From Streptomyces alboflavus (lineage in GTDB: Bacteria; Actinomycetota; Actinomycetes; Streptomycetales; Streptomycetaceae): a DNA stretch of 64,000 bases. The stretch covers positions 62,001 through 126,000 of the forward strand of contig NZ_JNXT01000019.1 in assembly GCF_000716675.1 (NCBI RefSeq), in the 5' to 3' direction. The notes beneath the pieces were generated by a model. That model had not been told where the DNA came from. It saw only the letters and a list, made by a program, of their open reading frames with translations, and did no database searches. Positions 27,579-37,009 of the stretch are shown here, piece by piece. The stretch's first letter is position 1. Every line of letters starts with the position of its first letter. The position numbers and the translations under genes were made by a program.

Positions 27579-27941
27579 ATGAACGCACGAGGCGCACTCG
27601 GCAAGTACGGCGAAGAGCTGGCCGCGCGGCGGCTGGCCGAGGCCGGGATGACGGTCCTTGACCGCAATTGGCGCGGCGGCAGGACGGGCGAGATCGACAT
27701 CGTGGCCCGCGACGGCGACGCCCTGGTCGTCTGCGAGGTGAAGACCCGCAGGGAGCCGTCCTTCCAGCACCCGATGGCGGCGGTGACCCCCGCCAAGGCC
27801 CAGCGTCTGCGCGGCCTGGCCGAGCGCTGGCTCCAGGAACACGGCGGGGCACCACCGGGCGGTGTGCGCATCGACCTGGTGGGCGTCGTCGTGCCCGAGC
27901 GCGGCGCGCCCGTGGTCGAGCACGCGCGGGGAGTGGCCTGA
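27579..27941 (+). CDS. yraN: UPF0102/YraN-family putative endonuclease
   Basis: A 120-residue protein with the restriction-endonuclease-like core: [44 protein letters not shown] supplying the PD-(D/E)xK-type acidic and lysine residues (E-I-D ... E-V-K). The family often lies beside comM/yifB and dprA and may act in recombination, but its activity is unproven. Start ATG 27579 has GGAGGTG upstream; the stop overlaps the yifB start (TGATG). Confidence 0.9.
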   Translation: MNARGALGKYGEELAARRLAEAGMTVLDRNWRGGRTGEIDIVARDGDALVVCEVKTRREPSFQHPMAAVTPAKAQRLRGLAERWLQEHGGAPPGGVRIDLVGVVVPERGAPVVEHARGVA

Positions 27942-29566
27942 TGGGATTCGCGCGCACATGTTCGGTGGCCCTGGTCGGCGTCGAGGGCGTCGTCGTCGAG
28001 GTGCAGGCCGACCTGGAGCCGGGCGTCGCCGCGTTCACGCTGGTGGGTCTGCCCGACAAGAGCCTCACGGAGAGCCGGGACCGGGTCAGGGCGGCGGTCG
28101 TCAACTCCGGGGGCGAGTGGCCGCAGAAGAAGCTCACGGTCGGCCTGAGCCCCGCGTCCGTGCCCAAGGGCGGCAGCGGCTTCGACCTGGCCGTCGCCTG
28201 CGCCGTCCTCGGCGCGTCGGAGCGGATCGACCCCCGCGTGCTCGCCGACATCGTGATGATCGGCGAGCTGGGGCTCGACGGCCGGGTGCGCCCGGTGCGC
28301 GGGGTGCTGCCCGCCGTCCTCGCGGCGGCGGACGCGGGCTATGAGCAAGTGGTCGTGCCGGAGTGCACGGTGGCGGAGGCCGCACTGGTGCCCGGCGTGT
28401 CCGTCCTCGGGGTGCGCAGCCTGCGGCAGCTCATCGCGGTGCTCACCGACGAGCCCGTCCCGGAGGAGGACCCCGCCGAGACGGGGCGCCCGGACCCGCT
28501 GATGGCGGGCCTGACCCTGCCCGGGGCGGGCCTGGGGACCGGGGTGAGCGGCGTCGGCACCTCGGAGCACGACCAGCGGCACGACCTCGCGGACGTGGTC
28601 GGCCAGCTGTCGGCGCGGACGGCGATCGAGGTGGCCGCGGCCGGCGGGCACCACACGTTCCTGCAGGGGCCGCCGGGTGCGGGCAAGACCATGCTCGCCG
28701 AGCGGATGCCGACGATCATGCCCAGGCTGTCCAGGGCCGAGTCCTTGGAGGTGACGGCCGTCCACTCGATCGCGGGCATGCTGCCGCCCGGCAAGCCGCT
28801 GGTGGACATCCCGCCGTTCTGCGCGCCCCACCACTCCGCGACCATGCAGTCGCTCGTGGGCGGCGGCAAGGGCCTCGCCCGGCCCGGAGCGGTCTCGCTC
28901 GCCCACCGCGGAGTGCTGTTCCTCGACGAGGCACCCGAGTTCAGCGGCCACGCCCTGGACGCGCTCCGCCAACCCCTGGAGTCCGGGTACGTCGTGATCG
29001 CCCGCAGCGCCGGCGTGGTGCGGCTGCCCTCGCGCTTCCTCCTGCTCCTCGCCGCGAACCCCTGTCCGTGCGGCCGCTTCAGCCTGACCGGCGACAGCTG
29101 CGACTGCTCTCCGAACAGCATCCGGCGCTACCAGGCCAGGCTCTCAGGGCCCCTCCTCGACCGCGTCGACCTGCGCGTCGTCGTGGAGCCCGTCACCCGC
29201 TCCGAGCTCACCGCGCAGGGGGCGCGAGGCGAGTCCACCCAGGTCGTGGCCGACCGCGTGCGCGCCGCCCGGGAGCGCACGGTCGCCCGCCTGGAGGGCA
29301 CGCCTTGGCGCACCAACGCCGACGTCCCCGGCCACGAACTGCGCAGCCGCTGGCACGCGGTCCCCGGCGCCATGGCCGAGGCCGAGCACGGCCTGGAGCG
29401 CGGCTTCCTCACGGCCCGCGGCCTCGACCGCGTCCTCCGGGTGGCCTGGACGGTGGCCGACCTCGCGGGCCACGACCGCCCCGACGCATCCGATGTGGCC
29501 CTGGCGCTGCAACTGCGTACGGGGGTGCCACGGGGGGTGCCGATGGTGGTTGGGGCGCGGCCGTGA
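27941..29566 (+). CDS. YifB/ComM-family Mg-chelatase-like AAA ATPase
   Basis: A 541-residue protein. The N-terminal Lon-substrate-like domain (VALVGVEGVVVEVQADLEPG, FTLVGLPDKSLTESRDRVRAA) is followed by the AAA module with QGPPGAGKTMLAERMPTI (Lys249), LFLDEAPEFSGHALDALRQP (Walker B) and AANPCPCGRF, then the C-terminal Mg-chelatase helical region. ComM in proteobacteria is a branch-migration helicase in transformation. The association with DprA suggests a similar recombination role here. It is coupled to yraN and to dprA by 4-base or smaller overlaps. Confidence 0.93.
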   Translation: MGFARTCSVALVGVEGVVVEVQADLEPGVAAFTLVGLPDKSLTESRDRVRAAVVNSGGEWPQKKLTVGLSPASVPKGGSGFDLAVACAVLGASERIDPRVLADIVMIGELGLDGRVRPVRGVLPAVLAAADAGYEQVVVPECTVAEAALVPGVSVLGVRSLRQLIAVLTDEPVPEEDPAETGRPDPLMAGLTLPGAGLGTGVSGVGTSEHDQRHDLADVVGQLSARTAIEVAAAGGHHTFLQGPPGAGKTMLAERMPTIMPRLSRAESLEVTAVHSIAGMLPPGKPLVDIPPFCAPHHSATMQSLVGGGKGLARPGAVSLAHRGVLFLDEAPEFSGHALDALRQPLESGYVVIARSAGVVRLPSRFLLLLAANPCPCGRFSLTGDSCDCSPNSIRRYQARLSGPLLDRVDLRVVVEPVTRSELTAQGARGESTQVVADRVRAARERTVARLEGTPWRTNADVPGHELRSRWHAVPGAMAEAEHGLERGFLTARGLDRVLRVAWTVADLAGHDRPDASDVALALQLRTGVPRGVPMVVGARP

Positions 29567-31011
29567 GGGGGGTGCCGGACGAGGCACCGCTGGAACACCC
29601 GGGGGAGGGGCCTTCGTCCGAACCGGACCCAGGCTCGTCGCACGAGGCACGCCCTGCCCTCCCCGACGACGAACGTCTGGCCCGTGTCGCCCTGACCCGG
29701 GTGCTTGAGCCCGGGGACGCCGTGGGCGGACGGTGGCTGCGGGAGTGGGGAGCCGTCGCGGTGCTGCGGTGCTTGGTCGACGGGCCTGACGGGGCTGACG
29801 GGATCGGCAGGGTCGACAGGGCCGACAGGGCCGACGGGGGCGGCGGGGGTGACAGGAACGGTGGTGTTCCTGGGACCGACAGTGTTGCTGAGGTCGACGG
29901 TGTGGCTGGGTCCGACGGTGTTGCCGGGGCCGACGGCCGAGGCGGGACGGAGGGCAGGGGGGTCCTCCAAGGCCTCGAGGGGGTTGGGCCGGAGGCGCGG
30001 TTGCCGGGGGTGACGGCCAAGCGGTGGGAGGGGTTGCGGGCGCGGGCCCGGCGGGTGCGGGCGGTGCGGGATCTGGAGACGGCCGCCGCGGCCGGGGCGC
30101 GGTTCGTGATGCCGGGGGATGCCGAGTGGCCCGCTCAGTTGGACGACCTGGGGGACGCGCGGCCGGTCGGGCTGTGGGTGCGGGGGCATCCGTCCCTGCG
30201 GATCTGGGCGCTCAGGTCGGTGGCGGTCGTGGGGGCGCGCGCCTGCACGGAGTACGGGGCGCACGTGGCGGCAGGTCTCGGCGCGGGCCTGGCCGAGCGC
30301 GGGTGGGTTGTGGTGTCCGGTGGTGCGTACGGCGTGGATGGCGCCGCGCACCGGGGTGCTCTGGGCGCGGGCGGCGCCACCGTGGCGGTGCTCGCGTGCG
30401 GGGTCGACAGGCCCTATCCCCGGGGGCACGCGCAGTTGATCGGGCGGATCGCGGAACAGGGGCTCGTCGTGGGGGAGTTGCCGCCCGGCGACCACCCGAC
30501 GCCGAGCAGGTTCATCCTCAGGAACAGGGTGATCGCGGCCCTCACCCGGGGCACGGTCGTCGTGGAGGCCGCCTACCGCAGCGGCGCGCTGGTCACGGCA
30601 CGCTGCGCGCGGGACCTCGGGAGACACACGATGGGCGTGCCCGGGCCCGTCACCAGCGGCCTCTCGGCGGGGGTGCACGAACTCCTGCGCGGGGACGCCG
30701 TGCTGGTCGGGGATGCCGCCGAAGTCGTGGAGCTGGTCGGGGACATGGGAGACCTCGCGCCCAGGCGGCGGGGTCCTGTGGTGCCGCGCGATCTGCTCGA
30801 CCCCGGGGCGGCGCGGGTCCTTGCCGCGCTGCCGGCCCGGGGGAGCGCCGGGGTCCGGGAGGTCGCGCGAGAGGCGGGCACCAGTGCGGACGATGCGGTC
30901 GTCCGGCTGTACGAACTTCGCTCGCTCGGGTTCGTCGAACGACACGGCGATGGCTGGCAGTTGACACGCCAGGCGTTTCTGTCGGTCTTTCCGGAAGGGG
31001 GTGATGCGTGA
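29563..31011 (+). CDS. dprA: DNA-processing protein DprA with a repetitive insertion
   Basis: A 482-residue DprA starting at GTG 29563 (overlaps the yifB stop as GTGA). The Rossmann-like domain has VAVVGARACTEYG, VVSGGAYGVDGAAHRGAL, PYPRGH and RFILRNRVIAALT, which bind single-stranded DNA and RecA in the family. A winged-helix domain is at the C-terminus. Residues about 74-127 are a Gly/Asp/Ala/Val low-complexity insertion built on a 9-bp repeat and placed between the SAM-like N-terminal part and the Rossmann fold. The normal length is near 380, and the insertion explains much of the excess. Natural transformation is not known in Streptomyces. Confidence 0.92.
   Translation: MRGVPDEAPLEHPGEGPSSEPDPGSSHEARPALPDDERLARVALTRVLEPGDAVGGRWLREWGAVAVLRCLVDGPDGADGIGRVDRADRADGGGGGDRNGGVPGTDSVAEVDGVAGSDGVAGADGRGGTEGRGVLQGLEGVGPEARLPGVTAKRWEGLRARARRVRAVRDLETAAAAGARFVMPGDAEWPAQLDDLGDARPVGLWVRGHPSLRIWALRSVAVVGARACTEYGAHVAAGLGAGLAERGWVVVSGGAYGVDGAAHRGALGAGGATVAVLACGVDRPYPRGHAQLIGRIAEQGLVVGELPPGDHPTPSRFILRNRVIAALTRGTVVVEAAYRSGALVTARCARDLGRHTMGVPGPVTSGLSAGVHELLRGDAVLVGDAAEVVELVGDMGDLAPRRRGPVVPRDLLDPGAARVLAALPARGSAGVREVAREAGTSADDAVVRLYELRSLGFVERHGDGWQLTRQAFLSVFPEGGDA
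29782..29943 (+). repeat. In-frame 9-bp minisatellite within dprA
   Basis: Eighteen consecutive 9-base registers (29782-29790, 29791-29799, ... 29935-29943) share a GGGNYYGAC pattern; two neighbouring units (29818-29826, 29827-29835) are identical. The array encodes three-residue repeats of the G-x-D type and keeps the reading frame. Older units are degraded, suggesting past expansion followed by drift. Confidence 0.8.
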
Positions 31012-31311
31012 CGGTGCGTGTTGCGCCGGACGGATGAACCCTCGACGACCTTGGGAAATCACGCAGTTGGCGGGTCGGTTCGGTCACGGAGCGCGACGGG
31101 TGTGATCCCTTAGGGAGTCAAGCGGAACGTATCTGCGTACGTGCGATCCCATACTCTTCGCTCACTGCGACACTTCAGTCACGCTACGCTCACGACGAAT
31201 CCGGTGCAGACAGGCAATCAGACGGACAACCTCATTCACTTCACGCAAAACCACAACCTCACAAAATCCGGCAACTTTTCCAGTTCACGGCAGAACGGCT
31301 CAAGGCGACGC
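31012..31311 (+). promoter_or_regulatory. whiG upstream region: A-rich leader and possible BldD site
   Basis: The 300-base gap between dprA and whiG is unusual. From about 31185 to 31305 it is markedly A/C-rich and G-poor, with A-runs rare elsewhere in the window, consistent with an unstructured leader. At 31084-31097 TCACGGAGCGCGAC resembles the BldD consensus TNACNC(A/T)GNGTNAN with two mismatches. Direct control of whiG by BldD is established in S. coelicolor and S. venezuelae. No convincing -35/-10 pair was found. Confidence 0.4.
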
Positions 31312-32151
31312 ATGCCCCAGCACACGTCAGGGTCCGACCGGGCGGCAGTTCCCCCAGCCGCCCGAAGCGGCGAGCGGGAGCGGCCACCCGCTCCCACGTC
31401 GCTGGACGAGCTGTGGCGGTCGTACAAGACGACGGGTGACGGGCGGCTGCGCGAGCAGCTGATCCTGCACTACTCACCCCTCGTGAAGTACGTCGCGGGC
31501 CGCGTGAGCGTCGGCCTGCCGCCCAATGTCGAGCAGGCGGACTTCGTGTCGTCGGGGGTCTTCGGGCTCATCGACGCGATCGAGAAGTTCGACATCGACC
31601 GGTCGATCAAGTTCGAGACATACGCGATCACGCGGATCCGGGGCGCGATGATCGACGAGCTGCGGGCGCTCGACTGGATCCCCCGGTCCGTGCGGCAGAA
31701 GGCGCGCAACGTGGAGCGGGCCTACGCCACCCTGGAGGCGCGGCTGCGGCGCACCCCGTCCGAGGGCGAGGTCGCCGCCGAGATGGGCATCCAGGTGGAG
31801 GAACTGCACGCGGTCTTCAGCCAGTTGTCGCTGGCGAACGTCGTCGCCCTGGAGGAGCTGCTTCACGTCGGCGGCGAGGGCGACCGGCTGAGCCTGATGG
31901 ACACGCTGGAGGACACGGCCGCCGACAACCCCGTCGAGGTCGCCGAGGACCGTGAGCTGCGACGGCTTCTGGCGCGGGCGATCAACACGCTGCCCGAGCG
32001 GGAGAAGACCGTCGTGACGCTGTACTACTACGAAGGGCTCACGCTCGCCGAGATCGGCAATGTGCTCGGTGTGACGGAGAGCAGGGTCAGCCAGATCCAC
32101 ACGAAGTCGGTGCTCCAGCTCCGCGCGAAGCTGGCCAGTTTTGGTCGGTGA
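31312..32151 (+). CDS. whiG: Sporulation sigma factor WhiG
   Basis: A 279-residue sigma factor of the FliA/WhiG type. ATG 31312 is chosen because it gives [15 protein letters not shown], as expected for WhiG, with AAGGCGACG ahead; the frame is open 57 codons further upstream without coding character. Region 2 reads [17 protein letters not shown] and [19 protein letters not shown], then [28 protein letters not shown]. Region 4 is [32 protein letters not shown]. WhiG commits aerial hyphae to sporulation and is held inactive by RsiG with c-di-GMP (established in S. venezuelae). No anti-sigma gene is nearby. Confidence 0.96.
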   Translation: MPQHTSGSDRAAVPPAARSGERERPPAPTSLDELWRSYKTTGDGRLREQLILHYSPLVKYVAGRVSVGLPPNVEQADFVSSGVFGLIDAIEKFDIDRSIKFETYAITRIRGAMIDELRALDWIPRSVRQKARNVERAYATLEARLRRTPSEGEVAAEMGIQVEELHAVFSQLSLANVVALEELLHVGGEGDRLSLMDTLEDTAADNPVEVAEDRELRRLLARAINTLPEREKTVVTLYYYEGLTLAEIGNVLGVTESRVSQIHTKSVLQLRAKLASFGR

Positions 32152-32333
32152 GGGCGGCGGTGAGCGCGCTGAATCGTCCCTGCCCGCGCCCCGTCCGCGT
32201 CCCCCTCGCGCCCGGCCTGCACCCCCGCCCGCACTGCGTCCGCGCCCTGCCCCTGCGGCCGCGCCGTCGCTGCCAGGAGGAATGGCTGCCTGGCGGGCTC
32301 CCATGGCGGGCGTCGCGTCCGTAAAGTGGGGGC

Positions 32334-32915
32334 GTGCCAAGGATTCGAGCGGCCTCTGTGGCCGAGCACCGGTCGATGCAGCGAGGCGCCCTGCTGGACG
32401 CCGCGCGATCCCTGCTGTCCGAGGGCGGTACGGAGGTGCTGACGTTCCCGGCGCTCGCCGAGCGCACGGGCCTCGCGCGCTCGTCCGTCTACGAGTACTT
32501 CCGCTCACGCGCCGCCGTCGTCGAAGAGCTCTGCGAGGTCGACTTCCCCGTCTGGGCGGCGGAGGTCTCGGCGGCCATGGAGGCGGCCGAGACGCCCGAG
32601 GCACAGGTCGAGGCCTATGTGCGGCGGCAGCTCGCGCTGGTCGGGGACCGGCGGCACCGGGCCGTGGTGGCGATCTCGGCGAGTGAGCTGGACGCCGGGG
32701 CACGCGAGAAGATCCGGGCCGCGCACGGGGGGCTCGTGGCGATGATCGTGGAGGCGTTGGCGGCGCTGGGGCACAAGGAGCCGAGGATGGCCGCGATGCT
32801 GCTGCAGGGAATCGTGGATGCCGCAGTGCGGCGGATCGAGCTCGGCGTGGCCGAGGAGCCCGGTGCCATCACGGAGGCTGCCGTGGCCATGGCGTTGCGA
32901 GGGGTTCGGGGCTAG
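32334..32915 (+). CDS. TetR-family transcriptional regulator
   Basis: A 193-residue regulator from GTG 32334. The N-terminal HTH region reads MQRGALLDAARSLLSEGG, LTFPALAERTGLARSSVYEYF. The C-terminal ligand domain is not diagnostic. It follows whiG by 182 bases of C-rich sequence on the same strand and converges on the M23 peptidase gene. The target is unknown. GGGGGC immediately before the GTG is too close to be a clear ribosome site. Confidence 0.85.
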   Translation: MPRIRAASVAEHRSMQRGALLDAARSLLSEGGTEVLTFPALAERTGLARSSVYEYFRSRAAVVEELCEVDFPVWAAEVSAAMEAAETPEAQVEAYVRRQLALVGDRRHRAVVAISASELDAGAREKIRAAHGGLVAMIVEALAALGHKEPRMAAMLLQGIVDAAVRRIELGVAEEPGAITEAAVAMALRGVRG

Positions 32916-32993
32916 GTCCGGCCGGGGGCCTTGTGGGACTTCCGGGGCTCTTGGCGAGGCGGGCCGGAGGGCGACTTCGGTCCGTGTGGGGTT

Positions 32994-33701
32994 TCAAGGC
33001 GCCCGGAACCGTGGGCTGTGCCCACCCGTGCCGCCCTGCGGCACGATTGCCCACAGCGCAACTGCCGGTGCTCCCGACAACGGCAGCAGGCGGGCGGGGC
33101 GGTGGCCCAGGAGCCACGGGGGAAGCAGGACCAAGGGGTTCAGGTAGGCGTCCGCTCTGAGCAGGCCCCAGTGGACGCAGGACGTGGCGCAGTGGGAGCG
33201 AGGGGCGGGCTCGACCGTGCCCAGGATCTCGCCCGCGGCCACCCTGGCGCCCTTGCGCACCGCGGCCCGCACCGGCTCGTAGGTCGCCCGCAGGGGAGGG
33301 GTCCCCGTGCCCGACAGCTCCACGGAGACCACCCCGCGACCGCCCACCCGCCCCGCGAAGAACACCCGCCCCGGGGCCACCGCCCGGACCGCGGAGCCGG
33401 GCGCCGCCGCCAGGTCCACGCCCCGGTGCCCCGGCCCGTACTCCGTCGCCGGCGGCTCCCACCCCCGTACCACCAACGGACGCACCCCCACCGGCCACAC
33501 GCGGCCCACGACCGGAACCCGCCCCCGGCCAGCCCCCGGCGGCGGCTCGGGCTCCACGGCCAGGGGAGCGGCCCGGCGCACCGGCGGCCCCGGCCCTGCC
33601 CCCGCCGCCCCCACGGACGAGCAGGCAAGGGCCAGGAGCGCCGTCACCCACACCGCCGCACTCATCACGCCCCGCAGCCGGGGCAGTCGCTCACACGTCA
33701 T
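32994..33701 (-). CDS. Secreted M23-family (LytM-type) peptidase
   Basis: A 235-residue protein with an N-terminal signal peptide (helix about residues 13-30, cleavage near SVGAAGA). The peptidase domain has GPGHRGVDLAAAPGSAVRA (first two metal ligands, H-x3-D) and SCVHWGLLRADAYLNPL in place of the usual HLHFE, so one ligand histidine of the H-x-H pair is absent. It could be a zinc endopeptidase acting on wall peptides or a non-catalytic activator. Starts at 33701 or at the downstream ATG near 33665 are both possible. It is divergent from rpsB. Confidence 0.8.
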   Translation of the reverse strand: MTCERLPRLRGVMSAAVWVTALLALACSSVGAAGAGPGPPVRRAAPLAVEPEPPPGAGRGRVPVVGRVWPVGVRPLVVRGWEPPATEYGPGHRGVDLAAAPGSAVRAVAPGRVFFAGRVGGRGVVSVELSGTGTPPLRATYEPVRAAVRKGARVAAGEILGTVEPAPRSHCATSCVHWGLLRADAYLNPLVLLPPWLLGHRPARLLPLSGAPAVALWAIVPQGGTGGHSPRFRAP

Positions 33702-33785
33702 ACGAGAACGGTCCCGTCCCGGACGGATCCGCAGGGATCATGGCCGGGAACTGTGGACTACCAGCCGGTTGTGGACAGCGGCGTC

Positions 33786-33813
33786 ACCCGCGGCCTCGCG
33801 GGTCCCGTACACT
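33786..33813 (+). promoter_or_regulatory. Candidate rpsB promoter region
   Basis: TACACT at 33808-33813 is a good -10 match. Immediately upstream a perfect hairpin occurs, ACCCGCG (33786-33792) with CGCGGGT (33797-33803), loop GCCT. A -35 of consensus quality is not visible. The 155-base leader that would follow is long, as for many ribosomal genes. Confidence 0.35.
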
Positions 33814-33968
33814 TCATGTGGCGATCCGGGTCACCGGGTCGACTTCGCACGCCCCGACATCAGGCTCTCAGCCGACGGTGTCAGCGCCTTTCGGTCCCGT
33901 ACGACGAGTACGTGGCACGGCGCGCGCCGGGCGTCAGGACATAACCGAGAACACCAAGGAGTACGGCC

Positions 33969-34886
33969 ATGGCCGTCGTCACGATGCGGGAGCTGCTGGA
34001 AAGCGGCGTCCACTTCGGTCACCAGACCCGCCGTTGGAACCCGAAGATGAAGCGCTTCATCTTCACGGAGCGCAACGGCATCTACATCATCGACCTTCTC
34101 CAGTCGCTGTCGTACATCGACCGCGCCTACGAGTTCGTCAAGGAGACCGTCGCCCACGGCGGCACGGTCATGTTCGTCGGCACGAAGAAGCAGGCGCAGG
34201 AGGCCATCGCCGAGCAGGCCACCCGCGTCGGCATGCCCTACGTCAACCAGCGCTGGCTGGGCGGCATGCTCACCAACTTCTCGACCGTCTACAAGCGTCT
34301 GCAGCGCCTCAAGGAGCTCGAGCAGATCGACTTCGAGGATGTGGCCGCCTCCGGCCTCACCAAGAAGGAGCTGCTCGTCCTCTCCCGCGAGAAGGCCAAG
34401 CTGGAGAAGACCCTCGGCGGTATCCGCGAGATGCAGAAGGTGCCCAGCGCCGTCTGGATCGTGGACACCAAGAAGGAGCACATCGCGGTCGGCGAGGCCC
34501 GGAAGCTCAACATCCCGGTCGTCGCCATCCTCGACACCAACTGCGACCCCGACGAGGTCGACTACAAGATCCCGGGCAACGACGACGCGATCCGCTCCGT
34601 CACCCTGCTCACCCGCGTGATCGCCGACGCCGTCGCCGAGGGCCTCATCGCCCGCTCCGGCGTCGCCACCGGTGACTCCAAGCCGGGCGAGAAGGCCGCG
34701 GGCGAGCCGCTCGCCGAGTGGGAGCGCGACCTGCTCGAGGGCGAGAAGAAGGCCGACGACGCCGAGGCCCCCAAGGCCGACGAGGCGCCGAAGGCCGACG
34801 CCGCCGAGGCCGTCGAGGCCCCGAAGGCCGACGAGAAGCCGGCCGAGGCCGTCGAGGCCCCGGCCGCGGACGCCGAGCAGGCCTGA
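33969..34886 (+). CDS. rpsB: 30S ribosomal protein S2
   Basis: A 305-residue S2 ([71 protein letters not shown]). ATG 33969 is preceded by AAGGAG. The S2 fold ends near residue 250; the last 50 residues are an Ala/Glu/Lys tail with APKAD-type repeats, common in streptomycete S2. It is paired with tsf as in most bacteria, and a strong hairpin separates the two. Confidence 0.97.
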   Translation: MAVVTMRELLESGVHFGHQTRRWNPKMKRFIFTERNGIYIIDLLQSLSYIDRAYEFVKETVAHGGTVMFVGTKKQAQEAIAEQATRVGMPYVNQRWLGGMLTNFSTVYKRLQRLKELEQIDFEDVAASGLTKKELLVLSREKAKLEKTLGGIREMQKVPSAVWIVDTKKEHIAVGEARKLNIPVVAILDTNCDPDEVDYKIPGNDDAIRSVTLLTRVIADAVAEGLIARSGVATGDSKPGEKAAGEPLAEWERDLLEGEKKADDAEAPKADEAPKADAAEAVEAPKADEKPAEAVEAPAADAEQA

Positions 34887-34960
34887 CTTCGGCGCCGGCC
34901 GCTCGACCGCGCGGCCACACCGGCCGCGAGCAGCGGCGGCTGCTGAAGCATCGGCTGCTG

Positions 34961-34998
34961 ACGGCGGGGGTCCGTGCCACGAGCGCGGCCCCCGCCGT
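34961..34998 (+). terminator. Perfect 10-bp hairpin between rpsB and tsf
   Basis: ACGGCGGGGG (34961-34970) is exactly complementary to CCCCCGCCGT (34989-34998), with an 18-base loop. It lies in the 154-base gap about 43 bases before tsf, where it could attenuate transcription to set the S2/EF-Ts ratio. No T-run follows. Confidence 0.6.
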
Positions 34999-35040
34999 TC
35001 ACCCGTAGATCTTCGACTTCGAGAAAGACTTCCGAGAATC

Positions 35041-35877
35041 ATGGCGAACTACACCGCCGCTGACGTCAAGAAGCTCCGTGAGCTCACGGGCGCCGGCATG
35101 ATGGACTGCAAGAAGGCGCTCGACGAGGCCGACGGCAACGTCGACAAGGCCGTCGAGGCCCTGCGCATCAAGGGCCAGAAGGGCGTCGCCAAGCGCGAGG
35201 GCCGCTCCGCCGAGAACGGCGCCGTGGTCTCCCTCATCGCCGACGACAACTCCACCGGCGTCATCGTCGAGCTCAAGTGCGAGACCGACTTCGTCGCCAA
35301 GGGCGAGAAGTTCCAGTCCGTCGCCAACGCCCTCGCCGCGCACGTCGCCAAGACCACCCCGGCCGACCTCGAGGCGCTGCTCGCGTCCGAGATCGAGCCC
35401 GGCAAGACGGTCCAGGCGTACGTCGACGAGGCCAACGCCAACCTCGGCGAGAAGATCGTCCTGGACCGCTTCGCGCAGTTCAACGACGGCTTCGTCTTCG
35501 CGTACATGCACCGCACCATGCCCGACCTGCCCCCGCAGATCGGTGTTCTGGTCGAGCTGGACAAGGCCGACGCCGAGACCGCCAAGGGCATCGCCCAGCA
35601 CATCGCCGCCTTCGCGCCGAAGTACCTCTCCCGTGAGGACGTCCCGGCCGAGGTCGTCGAGGCCGAGCGTCGTGTCGCCGAGGAGACCACCCGCGCCGAG
35701 GGCAAGCCGGAGGCCGCGCTCCCGAAGATCGTCGAGGGTCGCGTCAACGGCTTCTTCAAGGAGGCCACCCTCCTGGGTCAGCCCTACGCCCTCGACAACA
35801 AGAAGTCGGTCGAGAAGGTCCTGGCCGAGGCCGGTGTCACCCTGAAGCGCTTCTCGCGCATCAAGGTCGGCATCTGA
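35041..35877 (+). CDS. tsf: Elongation factor Ts
   Basis: A 278-residue EF-Ts, the GDP/GTP exchange factor for EF-Tu. The UBA-like start MANYTAADVKKLRELTGAGM, MDCKKALDEADGN and the core CETDFVAKGEKF are intact. The ATG has CCGAGAATC nearby but no strong ribosome site. A leader hairpin precedes it, and 228 bases with another very stable hairpin separate it from pyrH. Confidence 0.97.
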   Translation: MANYTAADVKKLRELTGAGMMDCKKALDEADGNVDKAVEALRIKGQKGVAKREGRSAENGAVVSLIADDNSTGVIVELKCETDFVAKGEKFQSVANALAAHVAKTTPADLEALLASEIEPGKTVQAYVDEANANLGEKIVLDRFAQFNDGFVFAYMHRTMPDLPPQIGVLVELDKADAETAKGIAQHIAAFAPKYLSREDVPAEVVEAERRVAEETTRAEGKPEAALPKIVEGRVNGFFKEATLLGQPYALDNKKSVEKVLAEAGVTLKRFSRIKVGI

Positions 35878-35907
35878 GTCCGAACCACGATCGGCGGTGG
35901 ACCCCGC

Positions 35908-36080
35908 TAGGGTCTACCGCGGTCGCCCGCGTGCGCGGCGGCGTACGCGACGGGAGTGACGCCGTACGCGAAGGCACCGGGAGCAACCGGCCTTCGCACG
36001 CGACGGACGACCGCAAGATCTGACGAGGAGGCCATTGCCGCAGATGGGATGTACACCACCCCACCGGCAATGGCCTCTTC
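35908..36080 (+). promoter_or_regulatory. Leader of pyrH: -10-like element and a long perfect stem-loop
   Basis: TAGGGT at 35908-35913 is a typical streptomycete -10, though no -35 matches. Further on, GAGGCCATTGCCG (36028-36040) is exactly complementary to CGGCAATGGCCTC (36065-36077). The stem extends three pairs outward (36025-36027 with 36078-36080, one G-T), giving about 16 pairs around a 24-base loop. The pyrH ribosome site (CAAGGAGA, 36092-36099) lies 12 bases beyond. It could terminate transcription after tsf or control pyrH translation. Confidence 0.55.
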
Positions 36081-36105
36081 GTATGTGCACCACAAGGAGA
36101 ACTCC

Positions 36106-36864
36106 ATGACCAAGGCCGACACCAAGAGTGACGACGGCAAAGTAGCCGGGCGCTTCCTGCTGAAGCTGTCCGGCGAGGCGTTCGCCGGAGGCGGCGGACT
36201 CGGCGTCGACCCCGATGTGGTGCACAAGATCGCCCGTGAGATCGCGGCCGTCGTCCGGGACGGCGCGGAGATCGCCATCGTCATCGGCGGTGGCAACTTC
36301 TTCCGCGGCGCCGAACTCCAGCAGCGCGGCATGGACCGCGCCCGGTCCGACTACATGGGCATGCTCGGCACGGTCATGAACTGCCTGGCCCTCCAGGACT
36401 TCCTGGAGAAGGAGGGCATCGACTGCCGCGTGCAGACCGCCATCACCATGGGGCAGGTCGCCGAGCCGTACATCCCGCTGCGCGCCGTGCGCCACCTGGA
36501 GAAGGGCCGCGTCGTCATCTTCGGCGCGGGCATGGGCATGCCCTACTTCTCCACCGACACCACGGCCGCCCAGCGCGCCCTGGAGATCGACGCCGAGGCC
36601 CTGCTCATGGGCAAGAACGGTGTCGACGGCGTCTACGACTCCGACCCCAAGACCAACCCGGACGCGGTGAAGTTCGACGCCCTCGGGTACGGCGAGGTCA
36701 TCACCCGTGACCTGAAGGTCGCCGACGCCACCGCGGTCACGCTGTGCCGGGACAACAAGCTGCCCATCCTGGTCTTCGAACTGCTCGCCGAGGGCAATAT
36801 CGCGCGAGCCGTCAAGGGTGAGAAGATCGGCACTCTCGTGGGCGAGCAGGACTCCCGGGCCTGA
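36106..36864 (+). CDS. pyrH: UMP kinase
   Basis: A 252-residue bacterial UMP kinase of the amino-acid-kinase fold: [86 protein letters not shown]. It makes UDP from UMP and is a hexamer controlled by GTP and UTP in other bacteria. ATG 36106 follows CAAGGAGA. It sits in the usual tsf-pyrH-frr-cdsA order. Confidence 0.97.
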   Translation: MTKADTKSDDGKVAGRFLLKLSGEAFAGGGGLGVDPDVVHKIAREIAAVVRDGAEIAIVIGGGNFFRGAELQQRGMDRARSDYMGMLGTVMNCLALQDFLEKEGIDCRVQTAITMGQVAEPYIPLRAVRHLEKGRVVIFGAGMGMPYFSTDTTAAQRALEIDAEALLMGKNGVDGVYDSDPKTNPDAVKFDALGYGEVITRDLKVADATAVTLCRDNKLPILVFELLAEGNIARAVKGEKIGTLVGEQDSRA

Positions 36865-37009
36865 GCCACGCCCGTCCCCCCAGGGGATGGACGACCCCCT
36901 CGAGGGGATGGACAAAGCCCTGCCGGTCGGACACCGTGCAGGAAAGAGACGCGACGCAGCCGGCCGATCCTTGGAAGCCGGGCCTACTCAAGACACGCAG
37001 GAGCAAGTG

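Noticed and set aside
31125..31145. Second BldD-like site near AACGTATCTGCGTACGT
   Set aside because: At least four mismatches to the consensus in the left half.
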